Shown here: piece after piece, positions 45,889-58,608 of the stretch
Position numbering within the stretch: the first letter of the stretch is position 1
Layout: each line of letters opens with the position of its first letter
Source of the DNA: Silene latifolia
Lineage: Eukaryota; Streptophyta; Magnoliopsida; Caryophyllales; Caryophyllaceae
Direction of reading: 5' to 3'
NCBI RefSeq assembly: GCF_048544455.1
Contig: NC_133538.1
Coordinates: 150,244,422 to 150,308,421 of the forward strand
DNA: 64,000 nucleotides
Made by a program: the position numbers and the translations under genes
Notes under the pieces: generated by a model
What the model was told of the DNA's origin: nothing
Database searches by the model: none
What the model saw: the letters and a program-made list of their open reading frames with translations, nothing else

Positions 45889-46549
45889 TGTAGGAACGGA
45901 AAATTTATTAATGTGCCGAATAAATAAAATAAATTAATTATTTTTAATTAATACCAATTTTTAACTTAATTTAATTATTTTTTCCCGATTAAATGAAATA
46001 CGGGTCGATTCGGATTACAAAAGGAGTTATTCGGATCACTAAACCCAGAAAGAATCAAATTTGGGCCAAGGTTGCTAATAAACCCACAAATGGGCCTGTG
46101 ACCACCAAAGTCCAACAAGGAGATTTGAAACTCTATAAATAGAGCTCTCCTCATTCATTCAAATGGTTGAAAATTCATAATTGCAAAGGAGCTAGTGAGA
46201 ACAAGGTACAAATTCCTACAAATTCTCTCTATCAAAATCATTGCAAGCAGTCAACAAGCACATCAAATCATGCCGCCTGCATTTAAGATTCAATCACAAG
46301 TTCAAACCTTCAAGAGAGATTCAAGTCATCGCGACCCTCTCAAGAAATCAAATTTACATCATGCGTAGAGCAATTAAAGTTGTCTACACGCGCACCCCTC
46401 ACGTGTACCCTGTACACGTACCCCTTACCACATATTAGAATCAGAGGATACATTAGAGATTGTACACATACTTTTGATATTTATTAATAAAATTTAATTG
46501 TTTCCTTGTTTTGTATTTCAGTTATCGTTATACAAAATTTGCTGTTACA
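45889..46549 (+). repeat. E6 5' LTR
   Basis: Starts TGTAGGAACG. It aligns with 63437-64000 to at least 46453. The end is set at about 46549 (tgttaca) because 'ttttggtgaaccc', a possible primer site, follows; this end cannot be checked, as the 3' LTR end is outside the window. Confidence 0.7.
46134..46141 (+). promoter_or_regulatory. Putative TATA box of the E6 LTR
   Basis: TATAAATA in 'aaactctataaatagag', conserved at 63681-63688 in the 3' LTR. The sequence around it is well conserved between the two LTRs. Confidence 0.7.
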
Positions 46550-46642
46550 AATTTTGGTGAACCCTACGCAGATATCCTGCAGGGTACCCCCATTGCTGCT
46601 ACCTCCCCTGCTACGCAGTCAGTTGGCATCTCCACAAGAGGA

Positions 46643-47971
46643 ATGGCGAAGAAGGCTGCTGTCAATGCTGCTGCTGCCAGTCTACGCTCTACACACGTCC
46701 CAACTAAGTCGCGCAAGTTCTCTGTCGCCTCCATAGCTGCTGCCGCTATAGAACTCTTGGCTGCCTCATCTCCTTCACGCGAGGAGGGTAGAAGTGTTAA
46801 AGCTGACAAAAAGGCTTTCCCCTGCAAATCCAAGGCGTCAGCAAAGAAAAAGAAACATCAACTCCTAGCGTCGCTTTAGTCATGGTGATAAGTGGTGATA
46901 CTCTTGAGGATCGAATGCAGAAAATGAATGAACTCCTTGAGAAGATGATGAAGGAGAATGAAGAAAAGAAAAAAAAAAAATTGACGAGCTCCAAAAAGAG
47001 GTTGTGGCACTCCGTGACAGGAAGGCCGCGAGCGAGCATGGTGACACCGATAGGGATGCTGATAGCGATAGAGAAGTTGGCGAGGATAGGGAAAAGCCAA
47101 ACAATGAGATCAGCAAATTCACTGAAGAGAAGCTGCAGGAGTTAATAGCCAAGACGATCAAGTGTCAGTTGGATGATAGCTCGACAAGTAGTGGACGCTA
47201 CATCAAGCCTTACACTAAGAGGATTGACAGTCTGCGCATGCCATCCGGCTATCAGCCTCCAAAATTTCAACAGTTTGATGGGAAGGGGAACCCAAAGCAA
47301 CACATTGCCCACTTCGTCGAGATATGCAACAATGCTGGAACAGAAGGTGATCGTTTGGTGAAGCAGTTTGTTCGTTCGCTCAAAGGGACCGCGTTCGACT
47401 GGTACACATATCTGGACTCTGAGTCAATTGTGTTTGGGGTCACATGGAAGATGAATTCCTCAACAGATTCTACAGCACCAAACGTGTCGTCAGCATGAGC
47501 GAATTGACAAAGACAACTCAATGGCAAGATGAGCCTATCGTCGATTACATCAACATGTGGCGTGCGCTGAGTCTGGAATGCAAGGATCGCTTAAGTGAAG
47601 CGTCGGCAGTTGAAATGTGCGTCAATGGGATGAAATGGGACATTCTTTACATCCTGAAAGGGATCATGCCGAAGAGCTTCAAAGACCTGGCTACCCGTGC
47701 CCATGATAGTGCTCGACCAACTTCTTCCAAGGCGCCAAGTGAAAAAAAGGAGTTCAAGAAAACTGACAAGGGCGTCATGTCATCGACAAAAGAGACAATG
47801 GTCGTCGATACCAGCAGTGCACCTGTGAAAATCTCGTCAAAGCCTAAGTATCAAAAGAAGAAAGAGTCATTCTCTTATAACTACCAACGAGACAGGCCTA
47901 CATTGAAAGAGTTACAGGCTAAGAAATACCCATTCCCAGTTCGACATCCGGAATGCTCGATGACCTCTTAG
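46643..47971 (+). pseudogene. gag: E6 gag remnant
   Basis: The likely start is ATG 46643 (MAKKAAVNAAAA, Ala/Ser/Lys-rich). It is interrupted by TAG near 46877 and by a frameshift at the A-run near 46975. A coiled-coil part (LEDRMQKMNELLEKMMKENEE) is followed by the capsid region: MPSGYQPPKFQQFDGKGNP, HFVEICNNAG, FVRSLKGTAFDWYTYLDSES (frameshift near 47440), and FLNRFYSTKRVVSM, QDEPIVDYINMW. It ends at a TAG near 47969, though the next reading frame goes on as YCRYHRLVSHPIEKC, a knuckle-like motif. Stops and shifts make it non-functional. Confidence 0.8.
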
Positions 47972-48060
47972 AAAAGAAGGTTATACAATTGCCATAGTCG
48001 AAGCGCCCTGAGCAAGCAAACAAGATAAACGATCCCAACTACTGTCGTTATCACAGGCTG

Positions 48061-50776
48061 GTGAGTCACCCTATTGAAAAGTGTATAACACTCAAGGAGA
48101 AGATTATGCAGCTCTCCAAGGAAGGGAAGATCATTCTTGACTTGGATGACACAGTAACTACAAATCAAACTACTGTAGTCTTGGAGCAACCTGACGAGCC
48201 AATTATACGACAAGGACAGTGTGTGTATATGTTGCAGTTCGAGAGTTTTGAGCCTGTGGCATTATGGATCCAAGGGTCATTATCGTCACTACCTCCAATG
48301 TCATTGGAAGAAAGACTACCTCCTCAGGATAAGAATGAGGAAAAGAAGCATGAAGATGACGACGAGGGTTGGACTTTGGTTACGCGCAAGAAGTCAAAGA
48401 AACAAACAAGGCAGACAGCGCAATCTGTTCACCGTCGAAGAAAACAATCAAAGAAGACGAAACCTCGCATGACGAAGGGAAAGAGAAAGTCCAAAACAGT
48501 GGTCAAACCACATGTCTTGCCTATCGATATACTTGAGCAAGAACCACCGAGTCCCATCACCTTAAAAGAATTCTTCCCACAAGACTTCTTAAACAAGGTT
48601 ACCGTGTGCACCATCTCATCTACGGAAGGTGGTGATGATAAAAAGAAGATAGAGGAAGGAGGCCCAGATGATGCGGTATTGCCACAACAGTCGCATTCTG
48701 AAAAGGAGAACGTAATAGTGGCTGCTCTTGACGCCCTTCCTACAAACATGGAATGGAAACAAATCTTTCATCTACCTAAAGAGAAGCGTAAGCTGATAAT
48801 TCGAGGACTTGAGAAGCCTGAGTTGTATGCGGGCAAGACGAAAGACAAAATTGAGCCTTCTGAGCAATCAATTGGATGTGTCTCCTATAATGCAGCCTTG
48901 ATTTTTTCAGATGAGGATTTATTTCTTGGATCCAAGCCTCACAACAGGCCACTTTATGTGTCTGGGTACATCCGGGGGCAAAAGGTCAAGCGCATTTTAA
49001 TAGATGGAGGCTCAGGAGTCAATCTCATGCCAAAAGCTACCATGAACGAATTAGGGATCACGATGGATGAACTCTCGAGGAGTCGAACAATGATTCATGG
49101 TTTTAACTTGAATGGGGAGCGCGCGGTTGGCATGATCCGCGTGAACCTTACCATGGGTGATCTTTCTTCCGACACATTGTTCCACGTCATGGATGGTAAG
49201 ACATCGTTCAAACTATTACTGGGACGACCTTGGAAGCACGAGAACGGAGTTGTCGCTTCAACCCTCCATCAATGTTTGAAATATTATTGTGGTGGCGAAA
49301 GGAAAATAGACGGAGATGCCAAACTCTTCTCTAAGGTCGACTCTTTCTTCGCTGATGCAAAATTCTTTGAAGAGAATGGTACTTCTCGTGAGTTCATGCC
49401 AACCACCATCTCTTCAACAGGAAAAGGAGGTAAGCGGGAAAAGAACATCATCAAAGAAGATGGAGCTGCAAGTCCTGCTAAAGAAAATGATGTTAAGAAA
49501 GATGTAGACAAGGTCAGCAAAACAGCTACTCCTGTTGCGTCACCTAAGAAGCAAGAGACGCCGCAGAAAACTACACCACCAGTACTACGCTACATCCCAA
49601 AGTCTCGCCGCAAAGATGGAGAGAGTCCTTTTGCAGAGTGTCTAACACCAAAGACAGAGCCTAAGGATAAAAAGTCAAGCCAGGTGATCAAGCAGGAATG
49701 GGTGGCCAAAGTCGTTACACCTCTGCCAAGTTTATCTCAAACAAAGATTGTGAGACCTCCTCCAACTAGTTTTGTCTGCTCATCCAGTCAGTCATCAAGT
49801 GAAGAAAACAAGGGGATATTTGATTCCAATGCTTACAAGCTACTGGCGAAGGCTGGATATGACTTTACAAATCCGACTCCTCTCTGCAAAGTTATAGAAG
49901 TTGAGCCGTACGGTCTTAACAAAGCACAACATGAAGTATTAAAGCAATATGGGAGATTCATGGTGACCAGGGCCGGGCTCGGATATGAGTCTCCTGCGCA
50001 TGTGAAGATTGGTGCTCGTAGAAAAGGGGCTACTGCGTCTTCTCAGCACATCACAGTAGAAGAGGTCGAAGAAAAGGAAGAAGGAGAGGAAAAGATGCAT
50101 CCATCTTCAGTCTTCGATCGAATAAGTCCACCTGCAGAGAAGTATCGTCCTTCTATATTTACAAGGTTAGGGAGACCAAGTGCTTCAACCAAACACATTT
50201 ATGTCTTTGCTAGGCTTGGAAATCAAGGACAAAGTATCAAAACCTTCGTTGCGCATAAACAAGAAGGACGCAATACATGAACGCTTGGGCGGTCCATCAA
50301 AAACAGTCTTCAGTCGACTAGGGGCTCTCAAAAGGAATAGTAGTGAGGGTCGTCTTCTCTCAACTTCTGCAACACAAAATGAAGAAGTAAGAGTAAGCGA
50401 TGACTTGAGAAGCGCAATACCATCTCGCATGATGCGTATGCAAGTAGTGGATATCATCCAGCATAAGCCACTCAAAGCAAGGAGGCGCGTACTAGTTCTT
50501 ACTGGTCAGCAAAAGAATACCGAAGAGCTTTTGCCTTCATCTTCACGTCCCTGTGATGCAAGGAAGTCAAGTGACATAGAAATTACAACGTCGTCATATC
50601 ACATCACATTAGAAGAGATACCTGACGAGAATGAAGAAGTTGAGGCCGATGAGGCCCCAAAAACACTTGAAGACGGGGGGCAATCGACTTTGGATGAACT
50701 CAAGGAGCTCGACTTGGGAACTACGGAAGATCCTCGTCCCATTTATATTAGTGCTCTTCTGACTAAAGAAGAATAA
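48061..50776 (+). pseudogene. E6 protease and linker up to the E7 insertion
   Basis: Begins with the knuckle-like SHPIEKCITLKEKI, then a long basic/acidic linker. Retroviral-type aspartic protease: VSGYIRGQKVKRILIDGGSG with the active Asp at residue 315 of the 48061 frame (49003-49005), then LLLGRPWKHENGVVASTLHQ. The Tat group typically has DGGS in place of DTGS. The frame is open for 739 codons to 50280, then a shift leads into 50180-50776. Around the shift are five copies of a short (V/I)(F/H)xR(L/I)(G/S) motif. After the stop at 50776 the reading continues EEY-stop-KLLV to 50798, where E7 interrupts; the partner sequence KLVEYKDVFAWSYKEMPGL resumes near 59667. Confidence 0.82.
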
Positions 50777-50798
50777 GAGGAGTACTAGAAGTTGTTAG

Positions 50799-51773
50799 TG
50801 TGGGAAATATCGGTATACTTCCCTTAAAATTAAGGATTATAACGAAATTATAATCTATCAAAACTAGTCATAAATGAAATGCATAAACAAAATAGAATAG
50901 GGTTTAAGAATAAACCTTTGGTCCTTGGAAATATGGCCTAAGAACAATATAAAAATTGATATTCGCCTAATCGTTGCACCCAAGATGATATGAGAAATGC
51001 CCTTCTGTTCTTGATAGAATCGATCCCCAAATTCACTAATTAATTTAGGGTTTTGTGTGATTTTTGATGAGAAGAAAAATTAGGTCAAAAAGAATTGGCA
51101 AAAATGATCTCCTATCTCCCCTCTTAAACCGTGAAAAGGAGAGAAAAAGAGGTGAGATCTTTTTTTTCTTTTTTTCGGTCAAAACTCCCAAAAATAGGGA
51201 GAAAAATCTCTTCTTATTTTTGGGTAGTTATCAAAATATTAATTCCGACCTTACAACATTTATTATAACAATCTCGTATAAAATATACTTTAACTATAAA
51301 TATCGCATATTTATAATTTCCTAATTAAATATAACCGATTATGTTTAATTACGAATTAACATCTTAATTTATTTAAGCTAACATTATATACATTAATAAA
51401 TAAAAAATATTATATTCAATTTACGAATTGACAGTTAATTCGTCTCAGCTAATATTATTTAATTAGATTAAATAATCGTCTCATCATCACATTGACTAAC
51501 TGTTTAGTCAAATACATGGAGTAACCTTTTAGTCAGATATCAATGTGGTTATATTTTCATACAATCACATCTCTAAAACACATCCTTTAGGTGTGAATTT
51601 TAGGGACCAGTTGATCACCGCCATCAGTATGATAATAACGTCAAACTTTCTAGCAAGCCAACCGTTATTAAGTAATCGTTAATCAACTGATAAAATACAA
51701 AGTATACCCTTGTGAACCTATAAGAGATTTATAAATGTTATCACACTAATTGTGGAGGACACAAGCTCCAACA
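50799..51773 (-). repeat. E7 3' LTR
   Basis: 975 bp, TGTGGGAAAT to CTCCAACA on the plus strand. It lacks a roughly 85-base piece present in the 5' LTR (59045-59135). That piece has 'tatataatgtgtacatttta' at its start. Otherwise near-identical by eye. Confidence 0.9.
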
Positions 51774-52553
51774 ATCTCCCACTTGTCCTCACAAGTGTAT
51801 GTGCGATAACCGATTCTCATATCCTAAAATTTCTCCCACTCAATGTAAAACAATTTGCAAAATCCGTATTCACAAAGGTCGTATTTTACAAGTGATCAAT
51901 ATCAAGAGTGGTTTCCCCGACTAGAGAGTAACTTAACTGATAAACGAATCATCATTCGAGCATGGCCATGCATTTCAGTTACAACTCCTCGAGTGGCCCT
52001 GAGAAATAACTAAACCTGATAAAGGTTGGATATTTTCTTCAACTCGAATCCTGAGATATAAGCACGATGAAATGACCCAGAAAAAATCTGCTTAGCCTCC
52101 TGTTACGGCAGACCATGAGAAAGAAACCAAAGTCACCCAAAAACTGCCTTAATCTCAAGAGACAGTCGATAGTCAAAAGAATCGACTCTAGGAACACAAT
52201 GGACGTCCAATCCACGACCTGGCACCGAATGTTATTAAACATTTAGGACTCCATTACGTTGTCATAATTTATTGTCCTACGAGCTATCGTTATAACTCGC
52301 ATCTGTGATCGATCAGCCAACTGTTTGACTCATGGCTCGTTGAACCCACCATCAATCGACTGCACAATATAATAGCCAGAGTTATCAGCTCATGTGGACG
52401 ATTACGGACCAAAACAAATATAATGTAATTCAGTTCACTTTGTGGCGTTCAATGTTGTCAGTACAATCCACATGAAAAACAAAATATGAAATAAAACGAT
52501 GAAGTTATAAATAGTATATGAAAAAAATAATGTATCAAATCCATAATCAACTA
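51774..52553 (-). other. E7 polypurine tract and 3' non-coding region
   Basis: On the minus strand gaggacaagtgggagat (51774-51790) is the polypurine tract. The rest has no gene, and matches the E4 region 31515-32340 in several blocks. Confidence 0.75.
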
Positions 52554-55500
52554 CTACAACTCAGGAACACGTTTAATTCCCATGGAAATAACGTGCCCTT
52601 CATGCTTATCATAATTCAACGGTTTAGTGAGAGGATCCGCGATGTTATCATCCGAAGCTATCTTGTCACTCACTATCTCCTCTTGCTCCACGTAATCATG
52701 GATCAGGTGAGCTTTCCGATGTACATGTCTAGACTTGTTGCTAGACTTTGGCTCCTTAGCCTGGAAGATAGCACCTCTATTGTCACAATAGATGGTGATC
52801 TGGTCATTCAAACTAGGAACTATCGTAAGTCCTTGTAAGAATTGACGCATCCATATAGCTTCCTTTGCTGCTTCCGAAGCGGCATAGTACTCAGATTCAG
52901 TAGTAGAATCTGCAACAACATCTGTTTGGAACTCTTCCGGTGACCGCAAAGACACCATTAAGAGTGAAGACGAACCCGGACTGAGATTTTGAATCATCTC
53001 GATCCGTTTGGAAGCTAGCATCTGCGTAACCGATTGCGCATAGCTTATTATCTCCTCCATAAGACAATACCCTATCCTTAGTCCTCCGTAGATACTTAAG
53101 GATGGTTTTAACAGCTATCCAGTGTGTTTCACCTAGATTCTTTTGGTACCGACTCGTCATACTCAATGCATATGCCACGTCTGGACGTGTGCATATCATG
53201 GCATACATGATTGATCCAATGGCTGATGCATAAGGAACACGACTCATGCGCTCAATCCCTTCAGGCGTTGTGGGTGACTGAGACTTGCTCAACTGCATCC
53301 CAGACGTCATTGGAAGGTTCCCCTTCTTGGAGTTGGTCATGCTGAACCTTTCAAGAATCTTATCTAAATAAGACTTCTGACTCAGTGATAACATCCATCG
53401 TGATCTATCTCGATAGATACGGATTCCCAATATGCGTTGTGCCTCACCCAGATCTTTCATCTGGAAATGGTTCTTCAACCATCCTTTAACCGAAGATAAG
53501 AGAGGAATGTCATTCCCAATCAAGAGTATGTCATCAACATACAATATCAAGAAAACAATCTTGCTCCCACTCGACTTGATATATAATCATGGTTCTTCGA
53601 CCGATCGAGTAAAACCATACTCTTTTATCACCTGGTCGAAACGATGATTCCAACTCCGAGAAGCTTGCTTAAGTCCATAAATGGAATGCTTAAGCTTGCA
53701 CACTTTCTTAGGATTTTCAGGATCTATGAAACCTTCGGGTTGTACCATGTACAACTCTTCCTCCAAATAACCGTTTAAGAAGGCAGTTTTCTCATCCATT
53801 TGCCAAATTTCATAATCATGAAAAGCGGCAATCGCTAAGATTATCCGAATGGAATGCAGCATAACTACGGGTGCAAAAATTTCATCATAATGCAATCCGT
53901 GCACTTGAGTGAAACCTTTTGCCACTAGTCGTGCCTTATAGGTATCTGGTTGCCCGTCTACAGAACGCTTTATTTTGTAAAGCCATTTTGCACTGTAGAG
54001 GTTTTACCTTATTAGGTAAATCAACTAGATCCCATACGTCATTCTCATACATGGAGTCCATCTCGGATTGCATGGCTTCAAGCCATAGCTTTGAGTCGGA
54101 ACAGGTCATGGCACCTTTATAGGTAGCGGGTTCATTACTCTCTAGGAGCAAAACGTCACTCTCCTCGACCATACCAATGTATATGTCCGGAGGATTAGAG
54201 ACTCTACCCGACCTCCTAGGTTCCTGAGGAATATTAACCGTATCATCAGTTGGAGGAACAACTTCCTCCATCTGTTCCTCGGTTGTTGGTTCTTAAACCT
54301 CCGACAGCTCGAAGGTTCTATTACTTGTCTTGTTCTCGAGAAATTCTTTCTCTAAGAACTTTGCACTAGCCACAACAAAAACTCGATGTTCGGTAGGAGA
54401 ATAGAAGTAGTGACCAAACGTTCCTTTTGGATAACCAATAAAGTATGTCTTGACCGATCGCGGGCCGAGCTTATCCTCGTGTCTCCACTTGACATAAGCC
54501 TCGCAGCCCCAAACCCGAATAAAGGACAAGTTAGGTACCGTTCCCTTCCACATTTCATATGGAGTCTTGTCGACAGGTTTAGTCGGACTTCGGTTAAGTA
54601 TAAGAGCAGCTGACAAAAGAGCAAAACCCCATAATGAATCAGGTACTACCGTGTGACTCATCATGGATCGAACCATATCAAGTAGTGTTCGATTTCTCCG
54701 TTCGGACACACCATTTAATTGAGGTGTTCCAGGTGGAGTTAACTGTAAAATGATTCCACAGTCTTTAAGGTGCTGATAAAACTCATTTGAAAGATATTTG
54801 CCACCCCAATCTGAACGGAGTGCTTTAACCTTTCTTCCCAGTTGGTTCTCAACCTTGTTCTGGTATTCCTTGAATTTTTCAAAGGACTCACTTTTATGCT
54901 TCATTAAGTAGACATATCCGTATCTACTCAAATCGTCCGTGAAAGTGATAAAATATCTATAGCCATCTCTAGCGGTAATTGACACAGGTCCACATACATC
55001 AGTATGTATGAGTCCTAATAGGTCACTAGCGCGCATTCCAACACCTTTGAAGGAAATTCGAGTCATTTTGCCGATGAGACATGATTCACACGTGCCAAAT
55101 GTAGAAAAATCGAATGCGGGAATAGTCCCATTCTCAATGAGTTTCTTTACACGTTTTTAATTTATGTGTCCCATTCGACAATGCCATAGATAGGTTTGAA
55201 CTTTGTCACCAACCTTTAATTTCTTATTATTCACGTGTAATATATCTGTAGTTTGACCTAAGATATAAATTCCATTCATGGAAACTGCTTTGCCATAAAT
55301 CATTTCATTGAAAGAGAAAATACAGCTATTATCCTTTATTGAAAATGCAAATCCGTCTTTATCGAGTACGAAAACAGAAATAATGTTCTTAGATAAACTA
55401 GGTACATAGTAACAGTTATATAAATATAACTCAAACCCACTAGGGAGCTGGATTACGTATGTTCCTTTTGAGACTGAAGCAACTCGTGCTCCATTCCCGA

Positions 55501-56593
55501 CTCGCAGGTCCACATCACCCTTTGCGAGAGGTGTGATGTTCTTTAGGCCCCGCAAATGATTACACAAATGAGAACCACAACCAGTATCAAGTACCCAAGT
55601 TCCGAAACTTTCATGGTTAATCTCAATCATATGAATATAAGATGACATACCAACAAGAGTGACGCGGCCTGCTTTTATGTCCTCACGGTAAACGGGACAA
55701 TTCCTCCTCCAATGTCCAGACTTGTGACAATGGTGGCATTCAACGTTACCGTTCTTGCTCTTTGCCTTGCCTAGTGAGCCACTAGTCTCACCAGGCCTAC
55801 TCTTACCGTTTCCTGACTTTTTAAACTTCGGCTTTCCTATAGTTAGGTCGCCGTGAGCCTTGCCCTTACCCTTATTCTTGTTGGAAATCATGAGAACATC
55901 TTGCTTCATGCTCCCACTCAATTTCATATCCTTCTCGGTCTGTACGAGAAGTGAGTGTAGCTCATGAGGACTTTTCTTCATGTCATTCATATAGTAATTT
56001 GCCCTAAAGAGGGCAAAACCATCATGAAGTGAATGAAGCATACGATCAATGACTATGCTCTCACTGATTTTGCAATCATGTGCCTCCAATTTCTCGACAT
56101 TCTCAATCATGTTAAGAATGTGTGGGCTAACCGGTTGGCCCTTCTGGAGTTTCGCATCAAAGAAGCGACAGGTATGCTCATAAGTAACGATTCTTGGTGC
56201 TTTTGGGAACTCGTTAGTGAGCGTGGTGAAAATATTGTTTGCACATTGGGCAATGAAGCGTCTCTGCAAATTGGTTTCCATTGCAAAGATGAGTACGTTC
56301 TTTATCGCACCCGCTTCCATAATGAAGTCACTATAAGCAAGTGACTCATTGACTCCTACATTGGGGCCTGAGTTTAGCGGTATTGGCTCAGTTAAGTACT
56401 TGAATTTACCGTCAGCAATGGCAGCATTCCGCAATGATGCCTCCCAGTCCGCAAAGTTGGACCCGTCATTTTTCAGACGTGTGAACTGATTCATGTGGTC
56501 CATGAAAGCTTTCAGCCAGGACTCGCGTCCAAGTGTGGCACTTGGTATTGGGATTTCGTTATTTCCAACCATTTGTTGTAACAGTATTATCAA
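52554..56593 (-). pseudogene. E7 gag-pol, Ty1/copia type, several stops and shifts
   Basis: The polyprotein probably starts at M 56572 (MVGNNEIPIPSAT). Gag: LKNDGSNFADWEASLRNA onward, with knuckle CHHCHKSGHWRRNC. Protease: WVLDTGCGSHLCN. The gag pre-integrase block LWHCRMGHIN ends in TAA (55157). Integrase: LIHTDVCGPVSI, the region near SDWGGKYLS (a usual SDRGGEY-type site with Arg to Trp and Glu to Lys changes) and GTPQLNGVSERRNRT. A stop follows at 54293, then the linker with RRSGRVSNPPD. RT: MDEKTAFLNGYLEEELYM, SIYGLKQASRSW, then LYVDDILLIGND (frame from 53550, after a stop at 53587). RNase H: ADSTTESEYYAASEAAKEA with a frameshift near 52950, ending in IADPLTKPL and a stop at 52554. Protein blocks are readable throughout, so decay is recent. 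Confidence 0.9.
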
Positions 56594-58593
56594 AATAAAC
56601 GTATTCTACGCTGCGAAAAGAAGAATAAATATAATAAGCATACTCATCGTTATGATTTAAGTCTAATGCAATACTGTTATAACGCGAAGATTCAAGCATT
56701 TATACAATTGACCTCCCTCAAGAATTATATAAATGATCCCAAGACTCAATTTTCTGTAAATTGATAAGCCAACCTCTTGGCTAATTCTACTGTTAGAATT
56801 CTTGGTCGATAAATTTCTGTAAATTCTATCTTTAGTCCATCATAATCACGAGAAACTCTTCGGATTATAATGTTGAGGTAAACTAAGTCAACACAAACTA
56901 CTTACCCAACGTAGAAGGGGTCATATGGAGAGTAAGGTCCTATATGCCTACCGACGAAGAAGGGATTCATAGTTGTTTGCCCTTATAATGACTAGTCTCA
57001 ATTTCAGTTTTAGAGGAAGATCCCATCAACTTTATTTTAATTCATTTTAAGTGAACTAATATTTAGCATGCGAGAATGAATAAACTAAGGTGATGGCTTA
57101 TAATGTGTGACATCTGCATGTCTATGAAAACTAACATACAATCTATATGAGTCAATTTTCATGCATTTTAGAAGTATTAGGTGGTTTGGTTTAGGCGGAA
57201 TATGATGCACTAACTATCATGTGAATGAAAAGCAATAGGAATGGAGAAACGTAAACAAAATAAAGTCCTAGTGTGGCCTATCTACCAAAATGAACAATAA
57301 ATACAATTTTGGAATCCATCCTTGGACCCGAGAAGCTTGTCTTGATGTTCCATCTTGGTCCATGTAGCGGGAGTGAGCAATCCAATCTCCATCTTTAGTC
57401 TTCTTTAAAATTACAATTAAAATTACAAAATAAACCTATTTATATTCTAATTTCAAAACATAATACTTAAAGAAAATAAAAGGAGATTCGAGATCTCAAA
57501 ATTACATTAAAAATTATGTTTCCATCATTACGAAAACATAATTTAACTAAGGCCACACTAGGTATTACAAATTACAACCGATTGAAAAAATACGTAAATA
57601 AATCCATTCAACGATTCATTCAACTAAAAAAAATTTGCATCAACTAATAAATTAAACATGCAAGACATAATTCCTTAATTATGTAGATTAATTTATCCAA
57701 ACCACCTATTTAAATGATCAAATTATGTGACAATTCCTCAATTACTCACAATAATATCAATCTTAATTCACATTAATCTTGTAATATGAATTAATCCAAC
57801 ATTATTTTAAACTTCTTTAAAATAATTAGGTATCTAAAAATTGTGAACTTCTTCACAACAATTAATCATACATTATTAATTTAATGTATAATCAATATTG
57901 TCCACAAACAAAACAATTTTTTTTTTTAATAATGCTCTCGGCAAACTTAAAAAAAACAGTTTTTTTTTCTTTTCAAGGCTCACGGCATTGTGCAAAAACG
58001 AAAAAAAAAAACAGATTTCCTTTTTTTTTTCTTAATGCACTCGGCATATCCTCAAAACCAAAAAAAAAAAACCAGAAACCCTTTTTTTCCTTTGGTCACG
58101 GCAAACAGCCAAAACAAAAAAAACAGAAACTTTTTTTTTCTTTTGCGGCATAATGCGCTAATAACAAAAAACATTTAGATGAACAAATTGGTTTATAGTT
58201 GCTATTAGAACAAGATTGGCATAATCATGAACATATAAATTTATGAAACATGATTGTAAACAACGATTTAAAATCATCTATGCCAAAAACTATATAGCAA
58301 AAACAAATTTAACATCATCAAACAAGACGATTTCCATTTACATTTTAATTTAATCCTCATTAAATCAAAACAACTAAAAATTCATCATATTATAATTTTA
58401 ACAAATTAAAACAACAATATTAATAAATCAAAATGGAACAAATCAACCAAAAAACAGAAAAACTTTTCGGCAAATTTTTTTTTTTTCATACGACAATTTT
58501 TTTTTTCTTCACGGCTGATTTTTTTTTTCGATTCTTCAAACTTTATTGTTTAAATTCAATTATGAAATTCATATAAAATAATTTCGTGGCCTT
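56594..58593 (-). other. E7 5' leader region
   Basis: About 2 kb without a gene between the primer site and gag. The part at 56694-56830 matches the E4 leader (35461-35700). It includes an A-tract/T-tract tandem array at 57905-58165. ORFs on the plus strand (57884-58178) only translate that array. Confidence 0.7.
57905..58165. repeat. Tandem array of A-tract/T-tract units in the E7 leader
   Basis: Four to five units of about 60 bp, each made of a (c)tcggca or cacggca block, a run of 8-11 A with 'cagaaac', then a run of 8-11 T ending in 'tctt'. The A and T runs of a unit can pair. Two more loose units lie at 58455-58535 ('ttcggcaaattttttt'). Confidence 0.7.
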
Positions 58594-58606
58594 GGCTCTG
58601 ATACCA
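58594..58606 (-). other. E7 primer binding site, Met-tRNA type
   Basis: On the minus strand tggtatcagagcc, two bases after the 5' LTR. Confidence 0.9.
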
Positions 58607-58608
58607 CT

